Origin: Tetragonia tetragonoides
Lineage: Eukaryota; Streptophyta; Magnoliopsida; Caryophyllales; Aizoaceae
DNA length: 64,000 nucleotides
Assembly (NCBI GenBank): GCA_038025085.1
Contig: CM076147.1
Location: 5,995,501 to 6,059,500 of the forward strand
Direction of reading: 5' to 3'
Shown: piece after piece, positions 1 through 10,700 of the stretch
Position numbering within the stretch: the stretch's first letter is position 1
Layout of the letters: every line of letters starts with the position of its first letter
Made by a program: the position numbers and the translations under genes
Notes under the pieces: generated by a model
What the model was told of the DNA's origin: nothing
Databases searched by the model: none
The model's input: only the letters and a program-made list of their open reading frames with translations

Positions 1-1
1 A

Positions 2-735
2 TGTTGGAAAGAATGCCAAAGTTTCAAGGTGTTTGCAAGTGGGTTTCTCTTTGTGAGTAAAAGGCTTTTGTCCCACATTGGTAGATTTACAAAAGGTTCA
101 TTGGTTTATATACTCCAATGTTTTAGTATGGTTTAGTTGAGTTGGAAAGGAGACTCTCCCACGCGCGCGCCGCCGCCGCTGTCCGTCCGTTCGGTTCGGT
201 TCGGTTCGGTTCGTGTTCGTGACACGTGCGCGGTGTGGTGGGGTCTACTTTTTGGGCCGAGTCGTAACTGAGAATCCAGATTTATGAGATTCGTCAGTTA
301 CGAATCCAACTCTTCAGTTATACAAAATAAAACGTTACGATTTTGTTTTAATGGCATCCCTTGATTTCCTCCTTTGCTTGATGACTGGTTTGATTTCATC
401 AGTTACAAATTTTTCTCCTTTGGTTATTTATATGCTGAAGATTGTATCAATTGATCATGCATTCAGAAACCGTTTTCTTCCTCCAAAAACTCAACTGAGC
501 AGTGTTTTCCTTAGAGTTCCAACTCTTCTATTCCGAGTGCATGGAATAGAGGAGAGTTGTGCTAACCTTGGGGGGCGACGCCTTGTTCTGACTGCACTAG
601 TCCGGGCGAAATCGCTTCTAAGGCAGTGGCCTTCGTACCACGACACAACAATCTGACTTTACAGTAAATCATTCAGCCCACATTCCTTCTTGTTTCCTGT
701 GTTTATTTTTTGGTTTTACAGTATCTTTTCTAACA
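2..735 (+). repeat. Left (5') LTR of the Copia element
   Basis: The repeat starts TG and ends CA and matches 5444-6167 almost base for base. It contains a GC-rich patch around 160-240 with repeated cggtt units, which is where the two copies differ in length. The 101-codon reading frame at 351-656 recurs in the other LTR but shows no domain. I treat it as chance. Confidence 0.95.
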
Positions 736-774
736 ATTTAGAAGCGATTTTATTCTACTGTTTTACCACCTCAA

Positions 775-2325
775 ATGGCCTCTCTATCGAAATTCATCCC
801 TGACCTATCCAAACTCGAAGCTCTTGATGGTTCTAATTACAAGAGATGGTCACAAAAGGTTCTGATTTTTCTTGAACAGTTGGAGGTTGATTATGTTCTA
901 TTTTCTGATGCTCCCACTCCAACTACTGCTGCTGAACCTTCCACTCCTGTAACTCCGTCAGTGGTCCTTGATGCCTCTCCGGGGCAAAAGAAGGATAAGG
1001 GTAAGGTGGATGATGCTGGAGCCATTGAGAAGTATGGTAAGGACAACAAGATGGCTCGTGGTCATATGTTATCTCATATGGCTAATCCGATTTTTGATCT
1101 GTTCATCAAAAACAAATCGGCTAAGTCTATATGGGAAACACTTGAGTTGAAATATGGTGTTGATGATGCTGGGAAGAAGAAGTACGTGACTGGAGACTGG
1201 TTAGAGTTCAAGTTGGTGGATGACCAACCTATCATGCCACAAGTTCATCAATATGAAAACCTTGTTGCTGATATCCTCCTTGAGGGGATGAAAATGTGTG
1301 AAGTGTTGCAGGCTAATGTTCTGATTCATAAGCTGCCCGAATCTCGGACAAACTACCGGGCTCATCTCAAACACAAGAAGAGAGATATGACCTTGCAGGA
1401 ATTAATCGGACATATGAAGATCGAGGAGGCAAACCGTCTCAAGGAGAAGGGTTCCTCTTCCTCTGTCAATGAACTTTCTGTTAAGGCTAACCTTGTGGAA
1501 TCTTCTGGTGCTAAATTTGACAGGTCTAATGCTGCTGGAAACTCTAAGAAGGGACAGAGACCAAATAACAATAAGAAGCCTGGACCTTTCAAGAAGAACG
1601 GCAAGATCCAGAAACAACAATCTAGGGGCCTATGCTATGTGTGCGGAAAACCTGGACATAGAGCTCATCAATGCTTCAAACGCAAAGATGGACAGAACAA
1701 CCAGGACCAGCCCCGCAACCAGGCCAACATTGCTGAATCTGGAGATGTCATTGCTGCTGTCATCTCTGAGGTGAATCTGGTCAGTAACAATACTGAATGG
1801 ATTGTTGACACTGGTGCCTCTAGGCACTTTTGTGCCAACAGGTCCCTATTTTCTGATTTTCAGAATGCTGGTGATGGTGAACAAGTGTTCATGGGTAACT
1901 CTAGTAGTTCTGAGGTGCTTGGTAAAGGGAAGATATCTCTGAAATTAACTTCTGGAAAATCTTTAGCTTTACAAAATGTGCTTTATGTGCCTTCTCTACG
2001 CAGGAACTTAATTTTGGGTGCACTCCTTAACAAAGCTGGAGTTAAGTTAGTGTTTAATGCTGATAAACTTGTATTAACCCGTAATGGAGAATATGTGGGG
2101 AAGGGCTATCTGAATGGGGGGCTATTTGTTTTAGACTCTGTTGTTATCGAGGACGTTACTAATAAAGCCTCTACTTCTGCTTATATTGTTGAGTCCATTG
2201 ATTTTTGGCATACTAGATTAGGACATCTAAATCTCAATTCTGTTAAAAGGCTAAAAAGCATGAACTTGATTCCTAATTTGGTGGACAATGGTTCCTCTAA
2301 ATGTGAAATTTGTGTAGAAGCTTAA
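775..2325 (+). CDS. Copia gag, protease and pre-integrase part of the polyprotein
   Basis: This frame encodes 516 residues of a Copia polyprotein. The N-terminus is a gag domain of the UBN2/retrotran-gag type, starting MASLSKFIPDLSKLEALDGS. A CCHC nucleic-acid-binding knuckle (CYVCGKPGHRAHQC) lies near residue 290. The aspartic protease motif WIVDTGAS is near residue 345, and a GAG-pre-integrase segment (FWHTRLGHLNLNSVKRLKS) follows. The frame ends at TAA 2323-2325 inside the pre-integrase zinc region, not at a gag/pol boundary, and stays open beyond it. This looks like a single nonsense change rather than a programmed stop. In Copia elements gag packages the RNA and the protease cleaves the polyprotein. 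The start at 775 is the first ATG after the LTR that opens this frame. Confidence 0.93.
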   Translation: MASLSKFIPDLSKLEALDGSNYKRWSQKVLIFLEQLEVDYVLFSDAPTPTTAAEPSTPVTPSVVLDASPGQKKDKGKVDDAGAIEKYGKDNKMARGHMLSHMANPIFDLFIKNKSAKSIWETLELKYGVDDAGKKKYVTGDWLEFKLVDDQPIMPQVHQYENLVADILLEGMKMCEVLQANVLIHKLPESRTNYRAHLKHKKRDMTLQELIGHMKIEEANRLKEKGSSSSVNELSVKANLVESSGAKFDRSNAAGNSKKGQRPNNNKKPGPFKKNGKIQKQQSRGLCYVCGKPGHRAHQCFKRKDGQNNQDQPRNQANIAESGDVIAAVISEVNLVSNNTEWIVDTGASRHFCANRSLFSDFQNAGDGEQVFMGNSSSSEVLGKGKISLKLTSGKSLALQNVLYVPSLRRNLILGALLNKAGVKLVFNADKLVLTRNGEYVGKGYLNGGLFVLDSVVIEDVTNKASTSAYIVESIDFWHTRLGHLNLNSVKRLKSMNLIPNLVDNGSSKCEICVEA

Positions 2326-4815
2326 CATGCCAGAAAATCATTTAAATCTGTAACCGAGAGAGTAACTGAATTATTAGAATTAATTCATACAGATTTAGCT
2401 GATTTTAAAAACACTGAGAGTAGAAGTGGCAAAAGATATTATATAACTTTTGTTGACGACCATTCGAGATATACCCAGGTATATCTTTTAAGGACTAAAG
2501 ATGAGGCTGAAAAAATGTTTCTGATTTACAAAGCGGAAGTAGAAAATCAGTTAGAAAGGAAAATAAAACGATTAAGATCCGATAGGGGTGGAGAGTATGG
2601 TACAACCTTCTTGAAGGAAGTTTGTGAGAAAAATGGTATCATACATGAGCTCTCCGCTCCTTATACCCCACAACAAAATGGGATTGCCGAGCGCAAGAAT
2701 AGGACCCTTAAGAACATGATGAATGCTATGCTTTTAAGTTCAGGGTTACCTGAGAACATGTGGGGGGAGGCCGTTTTGTCCTCTAATTATTTGCTTAATC
2801 GCGTGCCTCATAAGAAATTAGACAAAACCCCCTATGAATTATGGAAAGGCTATGCGCCTAACCTTAAATACTTGAAAGTGTGGGGGTGTCTTGCTAAGGT
2901 TGGTCTACCAGATTTTAAACGTACTAATATTGGTTCTAAAACCGTTGATTGTGTGTTTATTGGTTATGCTCTTAATAGTGCTGCTTATAGATTCATGAAT
3001 ATGAGTGATAGAACTATATGTGAATCTAGAGATGCTGATTTTTTTGAGCATATTTTTCCTATGAAGAAAAATGATATTTTCCATGTTGTTCCTACATCTG
3101 TTCCTATGTCTTTGCCTGCTGCTACTGTTACGACAGAAATACCTGTTATTCAAACTAGCAAAAGACGTAGAAAAGAAACTAGTTTTGGTCCTGATTTTAT
3201 TACTTATCTTGTTGAAATTCAGGATCTGGATAAATTATGTGAGCCTTTGTTGTATGCTTGTATGATTGATGAGTATCCCAAAACTTATGAGGAAGCTGTG
3301 GGATCAATTGATGCTAGTTTCTGGAAAGATGCTATGAATAGTGAATTAGAATCTATCATGTCTAATCACACTTGGGAATTGGTAAATCTACCTAAAGGGT
3401 TTTCTTCCATTGGTTGTAAATGGATTTTCACTAAGAAACTGAATGCTGACGGTTCAATTCAAAGGTTTAAGGCTAGACTTGTTATTAGAGGGTTTAAACA
3501 GAAATTTGGTGAAGATTTCTTTTATACATATTCACCTGTCACTAAGATCACCACTATTCGCACTTTGTTTGCATTAGCCTCTATTCATAATTTACTTGTA
3601 CATCAAATGGATGTAAAGACGGCTTTTCTACATGGCGACTTAGAAGAAGAGATTTATATGGAACAACCTCCTGATTTTATTGTTCCTGGTCAAGAACATA
3701 AAGTGTGTAGACTTAAGAAATCTTTATATGGCCTTAAACAAGCACCGAAACAGTGGTATGATAAACTTCATAAAACTTTGCTTGGATTTGGTTTTGTGCC
3801 TAATGGATCGGATACATGTGTGTATACTAAGTTGTTTGGTTCTGATTGCGTAATCATTTGCTTATATGTAGATGATATGTTGCTTTTTAGTACACACATG
3901 AATGCCATTAATGAAACTAAAAATTTCCTTTCCTCCCATTTTGAAATGAAGGATTTGGGTGAAGTTGATGTGATTTTAGGTGTTAAGGTTAATAAAACTG
4001 AAAAGGGTTTCATCTTAACACAATCACATTATGTAGAGAAAGTTTTGAAGAAATTTGATAGCTTTGATGTAGCGCCAGTAAGAACTCCCTATGATGCTAG
4101 CATAACTTTGAGGAAAAATAAAGAAGAAAGTGTTTCACAATCTGATTATGCTAAGATAATTGGGAGTTTAATGTTTCTTATGAATTGTACTCGGCCTGAT
4201 ATTGCATATGTAGTTAGTAGACTTAGTAGATATACCCATAACCCAAGTAGAGAGCACTGGTTTGCTCTTAGACGTTTACTTAGGTACTTGAGAGGTACCA
4301 TGGACTTGGGTTTGCATTATGTTGGCTTTCCTTCCGTGTTGGAAGGATATTGTGATGCTAATTGGGTAACTGATAATGATGAAATAAGTTCTACTAGTGG
4401 ATATGTTTTCACTCTAGGTGGTGCTGCCATATCATGGAAATCTACTAAACAATCCGTTATAGCTCGATCCACTATGGAATCGGAATTTATTGCTCTTGAT
4501 TTGGCAGGACAAGAGGCCGAGTGGTTGAGAGTTCTACTGGCTGATTTACCTTTTTGGGGTAAACCTACTCCTTCTGTTTCTCTACTTTGTGACTCACAGG
4601 CTGCAATTTGTATTGCAAAGAATAAAGCGTATAATGGTAAGAGAAGACATATACGCATTAGGCATGATGCTGTGAGACTTTTGATTGAGACTGGCGTACT
4701 CTCTATGGAGTATGTAAGGTCCGAAAGGAACTTGGCTGATCCATTAACTAAAGGACTCAATAGAAAATTGGTCCTAGACACGTCGAGGGGGATGGGTCTA
4801 AAACCCATTGGTTGA
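2326..4815 (+). CDS. Copia integrase, reverse transcriptase and RNase H (after the internal stop)
   Basis: This continues the same frame as the gag-protease segment. The first internal ATG is at 2515. The integrase core shows the acidic triad in context: HTDLA near 2386, SDRGGEYG near 2577 and AERKNR near 2690. The reverse transcriptase follows with [26 protein letters not shown] and the catalytic YVDDM near 3866. RNase H shows YCDANWVTD and the ARSTMESEF region near 4330-4520, and the frame ends at 4815. Domain order (integrase before RT) is diagnostic of Copia. No further stop or frameshift is visible, so after the stop at 2323 all pol domains are complete. The product would be defective in cis unless the stop is read through. 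Confidence 0.93.
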   Translation, partial: HARKSFKSVTERVTELLELIHTDLADFKNTESRSGKRYYITFVDDHSRYTQVYLLRTKDEAEKMFLIYKAEVENQLERKIKRLRSDRGGEYGTTFLKEVCEKNGIIHELSAPYTPQQNGIAERKNRTLKNMMNAMLLSSGLPENMWGEAVLSSNYLLNRVPHKKLDKTPYELWKGYAPNLKYLKVWGCLAKVGLPDFKRTNIGSKTVDCVFIGYALNSAAYRFMNMSDRTICESRDADFFEHIFPMKKNDIFHVVPTSVPMSLPAATVTTEIPVIQTSKRRRKETSFGPDFITYLVEIQDLDKLCEPLLYACMIDEYPKTYEEAVGSIDASFWKDAMNSELESIMSNHTWELVNLPKGFSSIGCKWIFTKKLNADGSIQRFKARLVIRGFKQKFGEDFFYTYSPVTKITTIRTLFALASIHNLLVHQMDVKTAFLHGDLEEEIYMEQPPDFIVPGQEHKVCRLKKSLYGLKQAPKQWYDKLHKTLLGFGFVPNGSDTCVYTKLFGSDCVIICLYVDDMLLFSTHMNAINETKNFLSSHFEMKDLGEVDVILGVKVNKTEKGFILTQSHYVEKVLKKFDSFDVAPVRTPYDASITLRKNKEESVSQSDYAKIIGSLMFLMNCTRPDIAYVVSRLSRYTHNPSREHWFALRRLLRYLRGTMDLGLHYVGFPSVLEGYCDANWVTDNDEISSTSGYVFTLGGAAISWKSTKQSVIARSTMESEFIALDLAGQEAEWLRVLLADLPFWGKPTPSVSLLCDSQAAICIAKNKAYNGKRRHIRIRHDAVRLLIETGVLSMEYVRSERNLADPLTKGLNRKLVLDTSRGMGLKPIG

Positions 4816-5443
4816 GGAATTCATGGTGGACACCTAATCTTGTTCACACAAGTAATTATGGTCTAACGAAGCCATGGAAAGACTCATATTTTTGTACATG
4901 TTCTCATCCCTATGGCATATGTTGTACATTCGTGAGGTTGAGCATATTGCTCTTAATGAATCTATAGCCCTAATTGTTGGGTGGTCCTTTGAGACAGACT
5001 TGATGGATTCACCGCATGACTTTATTGGAGGATGAGCATTTACTTGCTCTTAATGATTTCATAGTCCAGGTTATGGATGGTCTATTAGAGATAGACTTGA
5101 TGGAATCACCTACGTGAGTGTGATGGTGTGGCCGCCTTCTATGAAAGATATTGGGTTATCTTCTCTAAGGCACTCATGAGCGTCCCAAGGAAGCGTATGG
5201 CCTTATATGCGCTTTTGGTGTTTATCGCGGAACTCGAAATAAATCTAAGGTAAGATATGTGTTTGCAGGTATTTCTTTGATCTAGGGAGTTCAAGAGTAA
5301 TTCACTCCACTAGTTTAGAGACTAGCCTCCATTCACTATGTGTTAGTTCAAACTTCATAAGTACTAGCACTTAAGTGTCAAACCTTTTACTGCTCAGTTG
5401 TTTAAAATTTTGTTTTCTTAAAACCTTTGCATTTGTGGGGGAT
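4816..5443 (+). other. Copia 3' untranslated segment with polypurine tract
   Basis: These 628 bases between the pol stop and the right LTR carry no coding sequence I recognise. A G-rich tract (tgtgggggat, 5433-5443) directly abuts the LTR and is the expected plus-strand primer. Confidence 0.8.
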
Positions 5444-6167
5444 TGTTGGAAAGAATGCCAAAGTTTCAAGGTGTTTGCAAGTGGGTTTCTCTTTGTGAGT
5501 AAAAGGCTTTTGTCCCACATTGGTAGATTTACAAAAGGTTCATTGGTTTATATACTCCAATGTTTTAGTATGGTTTAGTTGAGTTGGAAAGGAGACTCTC
5601 CCACTCACGCGCCGCCGCCGCCGTCCGTTCGGTTCGGTTCGGTTCGGTTCGTGACACGTGCGCGGTGTGGTGGGGTCTACTTTTTGGGCCGAGTCGTAAC
5701 TGAGAATCCAGATTTATGAGATTCGTCAGTTACGAATCCAACTCTTCAGTTATACAAAATAAAACGTTACAATTTCGTTTTAATGGCATCCCTTGATTTC
5801 CTCCTTTGCTTGATGACTGGTTTGATTTCATCAGTTACAAATTCTTCTCCTTTGGTTATTTATATGCTGAAGATTGTATCAATTGATCATGCATTCAGAA
5901 ACCGTTTTCTTCCTCCAAAAACTCAACTGAGCAGTGTTTTCCTTAGAGTTCCAACTCTTCTATTCCGAGTGCACGGAATAGAGGAGAGTTGTGCTAACCT
6001 TGGGGGGCGACGCCTTGTTCTGACTGCACTAGTCCGGGCGAAATCACTTCTAAGGCAGTGGCCTTCGTACCACGACACAACAATCTGACTTTACAGTAAA
6101 TCATTCGGCCCACATTCCTTCTTGTTTCCTGTGTTTATTTTTTGGTTTTACAGTATCTTTTCTAACA
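5444..6167 (+). repeat. Right (3') LTR of the Copia element
   Basis: This is the direct repeat of 2-735, starting TG and ending CA. It lacks about 10 bp of the cggtt-rich stretch. The next bases, tagta, are the presumed target duplication, after which the LINE reading frame resumes on the minus strand. Confidence 0.95.
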
Positions 6168-7545
6168 TAGTAGAGGTACATGCTCCATAGTTAGATGCAA
6201 AGGCTTCTATCAATTCGCCCCTGCTTGAGCGGATTAATCTGCCACCACCCGCCAGTCCTGGGTTCCCCTTAGCAGCTCCGTCAGTGTTTAGCATAAACCA
6301 CCCATCTCTGGGAGGTTCCCAACGAATGTTAATTTAATGACGTTGTTGCTGCAGCACCCCATTCCTTCCATCTGAGCTAAACGCTTCTTCACGTTCTTTG
6401 AACTTTTGCACCAGAAAAGCAATAGGGTCCCTGGGCACCTCATCAGCTCTCCCAAATATTTTATTGTTCCTCCATTTCCAGGTCCACCACATTGTAATTA
6501 CGAATTGCTCAGCCCAATACTCATATCGGACCTCGTCTCCAGTTCCCATAAGATTGAATGCAAGCCATGACTCAAATGGGAGCTGCCAAAAACTTGTGTG
6601 AGTATTATTAAAGCCAAGCTTAATGCACAAGTTGACAGCAAAGGGGCATCTACGAAAGATATGATCAGAATTTTCTTCATCAGCCCCACAAATAGCACAT
6701 CTAGGATCACTAGCTAAATTTCTAGCCACACGATTCGCATTTGTGAGAATTCTATCATGGTTGACAAGCCACAAAAAAAATCTCACCCGCTAGGAGGTTT
6801 GTAACTTCCAGATGTATTTCCACCATAGCCCATTTGGTTCCACCACATTCGCACTACGAATGATTTTAATAGCAGATTTTATTGTAAAACCTCCTGAGAT
6901 CGACCCATCCCAATACAGTGTGTCCGTAGCATCATCACCAGGTATGACTTGGTGTGCAGCTAAATGTTTTAATACAGCAGTGGGCAAGAGATCCACTAGC
7001 TCGTCCCATTTCCAATCACCCCTCTCATCCCAATATTCTTCAACAGTTCGATTTTGAATATTAAGAGGGATATCCCTGACAGGAAGAGTAGACAAGGGAA
7101 CATCCATAGCCCATTTATGATCCCAAAACAGAATGTTTTTTCCATTACCAATTGCTGTTTTAGCACCATTTCAAATATTTGCAGTGTTCTCAACTATGCC
7201 ACGCCACGCATTGGACATATTCTGTTTGGGAACAAACATGTCAAGGTCACACCTCCCTTGACAATACTTGGTACGCAGGACCCTAGACCAAAGTGAGTTA
7301 GGTTCAGAAATGTTGGAGTATCCCAAATTAATTGGGCTCTTCCTCCATGTAGGAGGGATACTCCAACAAGAAAGAGTGCGCCATCCCAATTTCGTTAAAA
7401 ACGGAGCATTTGATTGCCTCATGGAACGAATACCCAATTCTCCTTCAACCTTGGGTTTTTGAACATTCTCCCAAGAGACGAGGTGTATCTTCTTTTGTTC
7501 CTCTATCTCTCCCCATAGAAACTTTCTGATTCGTCGAATATTTTA
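6168..7545 (-). pseudogene. 5'-truncated LINE: RT C-terminus, zf-RVT and start of RNase H
   Basis: On the minus strand the conceptual protein runs from an RT thumb-like region (RKFLWGEIEEQKKIHLVSW, 7530-7470) through LGIRSMRQSN and the zinc-binding RT region (MRFFLWLVNHDRILTNANRV with CAICG, 6786-6600) to the beginning of RNase H (MLNTDGAAKGNPGLAGGG, about 6300-6250). It aligns in order with the longer LINE at 27257-28960. The frame is broken by shifts near 6790 and 7110-7170. The Copia element cuts the RNase H domain at 6168; the rest would lie left of the window. Plant non-LTR elements are commonly 5'-truncated like this. Confidence 0.88.
7311..7368. mobile_element. 58-bp LTR-like insertion with 5-bp target duplication
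   Basis: The block begins tgttggagtatccc and ends gggatactccaaca, so it has TG...CA ends within 14-bp inverted termini. It is flanked on both sides by agaaa (7306-7310 and 7369-7373). It sits in the LINE coding region. Its length plus one duplication is 63 bp, and leaving that out makes the LINE protein line up without a gap with the homologous stretch of the second LINE near 27850. This is direct evidence for an insertion. The features fit a solo LTR of a very small LTR element (SMART/TRIM-like); a MITE is the alternative. Confidence 0.72.
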
Positions 7546-7778
7546 AGGGGTTTGTGAGAGGGTAAATAAAATTTGCTGGGAGGTCCATTTATAGGTGTTT
7601 TATTGCACCATAAAAAATCATTTAAAAAAAAAAAAAAAACGAAAAGAGAGAAAGGAAATTCAGGTATCAAACCCGAACCTTAGCATATCTCAAACGACAA
7701 ACCATAGCCCTCTTCTCTTTTCCCTCTTCTCTCTCTCGCGGAGCTTACGTTCTCTCTGTCGCGACAACTTACAGAACA
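7546..7778 (+). promoter_or_regulatory. Presumed promoter and 5' leader of the SR-protein gene
   Basis: Between the LINE remnant and the first coding exon there is an A-run (7623-7639) and then a pyrimidine-rich leader (ctcttctctctctcgcgg, about 7720-7745), typical of plant 5' UTRs. I see no certain TATA box, and the transcription start cannot be fixed from sequence alone. The intact gene's upstream region is therefore very short before transposon sequence begins. Confidence 0.45.
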
Positions 7779-10700
7779 ATGGTAAATCTCTCTCCATGGC
7801 CATCTCTTCGCTCACCATACTTTCATACGTAGATCAACCTTCTTTCATCTAAATTGTCGAATAATTCAATTTGCTCATTTCTATTTTGCAGGCCGATAAT
7901 CCGCGTAAGAGGTAAACTTTTAATCTTGTAGACCTAACAAATTTTATTTCTTTTACGTTTTTTATATCAATTCTGGCGCATATAGTATGGATTTGATATA
8001 CGATTATTCTCAATCCTGAGTCTGTGTTCGTCCGTGATACTCCTATTATATAATTTGTCGCATCATCAAACTGACATTTTTAATTAGGGATTATTTGGAG
8101 TCGTAACTTTGTATTGGGTAATTGATGTTTTTGCGCAGCTTAGCTGGTTGATTTTCATTTGAGTCAAGGTCTTTACTAACAAGTTTGAAATTTACATGTG
8201 ATTTTAAAGGAGCTGTCTTTTGACCATTTCCCAGAAAAATTGTAGCTTGAGGAAAGTGATTGTGATACATTCAATGTATGATTCATTGATTTTATGTGTG
8301 AGAGATAGACACATGAAAATCAATGTATTATACATTCAATGTATGACATTCATTTTCCCTTGTGCAATGCTTACTATTGATATATTTTGATTTTTGTTAA
8401 TTCTTAAAATGGCCAGGGATGAATTTAGAGAGCTTTTTGTTTTGTCTGACTTGAAATTCTGTGTTTATGTTTTCATGATATGGATTGTTATGATCTAGAC
8501 ACCCTGCCTTAGTTGTGGGGAAGGGTTTCTCTAGGAACACGATATAGATGAGCTGTATGCCCCTTAAGGTTTCCTATAACGCACAGCTTGGCTTATCCCA
8601 ATATCTAACATCTGGGTTAGGAGTATTGGTGAGTTTTGTGTCTCTCTCTTTTCTTGGGTAACCATATCTGGGACTCTGACAGTTGTTGTATCTAAACTAT
8701 GGTGTGTGTGCACATGCATAACAAAGATTTATGCATTGTTTTGGGGATGAATGTTGGGAGTGAGAGAGAGGAGAAACGAATGAGATAAGAGAAAAAGAAG
8801 GAAAGGCAAGGAAGATTGAATCCATCCAAAGCTTTCACTTTTGGTGGATTTCAAGCATATCGGTACGAGGTTTCACTGCCTCTCAATTTCCATTCCCTGC
8901 ATTTGACAGGGCTATTGAAATAGTGGAGTCAACTTTCTTCTTTTTCTTTTAGATAATTTTGTGCTTCGTACGATTGTAAGGTGATACTTTACCTTGATTG
9001 TTGGCAATTATTAAATTTTATTGGTAGTTGTGAAATTCATATTTGGAAAAAGATCAAATGCAATAGGCGCACCTTGAAAGAAGACATAGTTAATAGGTTC
9101 CACTAGTAATTGTCTGTTTAACCCTTAAATAAAACAATAATGCATCTAAACCCAGTCCCAATGTGAATTTCACAACTACCAATAGAATTTGATGAATGCT
9201 AATCGATGTCCATCTGCACACATTAGAAATATTGTTGGGTTATTCATGGAGGCTTATAGCAGAGTCGAGCACCAGTACTGTTAGCCACAGTTTTATTATT
9301 GCTTTTACAAAATTAGGTACCCACCCTTTGTGCAAAGTTCAGGCAATTGGACCTTTGGATTTCCTTGTAATGTATGGTTCTTATGCTTGGTGGATTTTGC
9401 TGACCGGCAGTACGACATCAATGTTCTATGTTCTGTCGCTTATTATAATGAACTCGGTTCCTCATGCTTGATTTGTGCTTTTGTGGCCAGTGGCTGAGTT
9501 ATGATTTGCATATAATGAGTTGGGAGCTGTTTTTTGTCATGGAAAGTGTTATGTGCATAGAGTACTGGTGGTTCCTCAAGTTGGATGTTTCTCATATACG
9601 ATATGGTTTGGTGAATGTTCTTCCTGTGAATAGATGCAATATTGGACATTTTCTTTTTGACTTTTTGCATGAGAAATATCATTTTATTTGTTTTCCTTAG
9701 AACTGCGCATTTTTTAATTATTAATACCATTTTCAGTATATTTGCATGAGCAAAGTTCTGATTTCCTGAGGAATCAGTGTGAGACCACCTGTTAGGCTGT
9801 TAGCTCCTGCTTTGTGTATGTTACCTCATATAATATTTTGTTGTTGTATGCTCCAGATATTCCAGATCTCCATCTCCACGAAAAGCAAGATCAAGATCCC
9901 TGTCCAGGTCTAGGTCCAGGTCCAGATCTTTGTCTCCACAGCATTACCGCTCTCGCACTCGATCCAGGTCTAGGACTAGGTCTGCGAGTCGTGGCAGGTG
10001 AGCTTGAAACATGGAAAACATATTTGTACTTTATAATATCTGTCTAGTGGCTAACTTAAGATATTGTCAGGCCTGTTGATACTTCGAATCCCGGAAACAC
10101 ACTCTTTGTGACAGGCCTGTCCTCCAGAGTTACAGAAAGGGATCTTGAGGATCACTTTAACAAGGAGGGAAAGGTGAGTTCCAGATGTGTTCAGTATATA
10201 TGATCTTGCTAAACAGTGATGTATTCACGATAAATGCTCCCTAACTGATCCCTGTGGATGTTAATTTCGCTTCCTCTTAATATAGGTAGCCTCGTGTTTT
10301 CTGGTTGTGGAGCCACGTACACGCATATCACGAGGCTTTGCTTTTGTGACAATGGATTCTCTAGAGGATGCTGAGCGTTGCATCAAATACCTTAATCAAT
10401 CTGTTCTTGAAGGTCGTTACATAACTGTTGAGAAGGTACTTTGTTTTATCTTCAGAATGCTATATTGTGAAGTAACTGGTATATGATTGTCCAGGCTTTG
10501 TTAACTTGGAGGTTTTTGGTTACATTCAGACTACATTGCGTCAGCTTTATTGGCAGCAATCAAAGATGATGAGATTCATCCATCTCAACTTTAGACAAAC
10601 AGCTTGATCAAACGGCCAGCTAAACACATATCTCATGCATCTGATCAACTAAACATAGCAAATATTGCCCAACAACAACTTAACAACATCCGCACTCACC

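Larger units (their letters stand above)
2..6167 (+). mobile_element. Near-intact Ty1/Copia LTR retrotransposon
   Basis: Two direct repeats of 734 and 724 bp, both beginning tgttgg and ending taaca, enclose gag, protease, integrase, reverse transcriptase and RNase H in Copia order. The repeats differ by roughly nine substitutions plus a 10-bp difference in a cggtt-rich stretch, about 1% divergence, so the insertion is young. Bases after the right repeat are tagta, and the only visible base before the left repeat (a) fits a 5-bp target duplication. I could not identify a standard tRNA-iMet primer site after the left repeat. The element interrupts the RNase H domain of a LINE on the opposite strand. 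One in-frame stop splits the polyprotein. Confidence 0.96.

Noticed and set aside
351..656. 101-codon frame within the Copia LTR, also present at 5783-6088
   Set aside because: It occurs in both LTRs because they are copies. It has no domain and crosses LTR signals.
9196..9730. Frames inside SR intron 2
   Set aside because: No domain, no matching splice sites in phase, and AT-rich composition.
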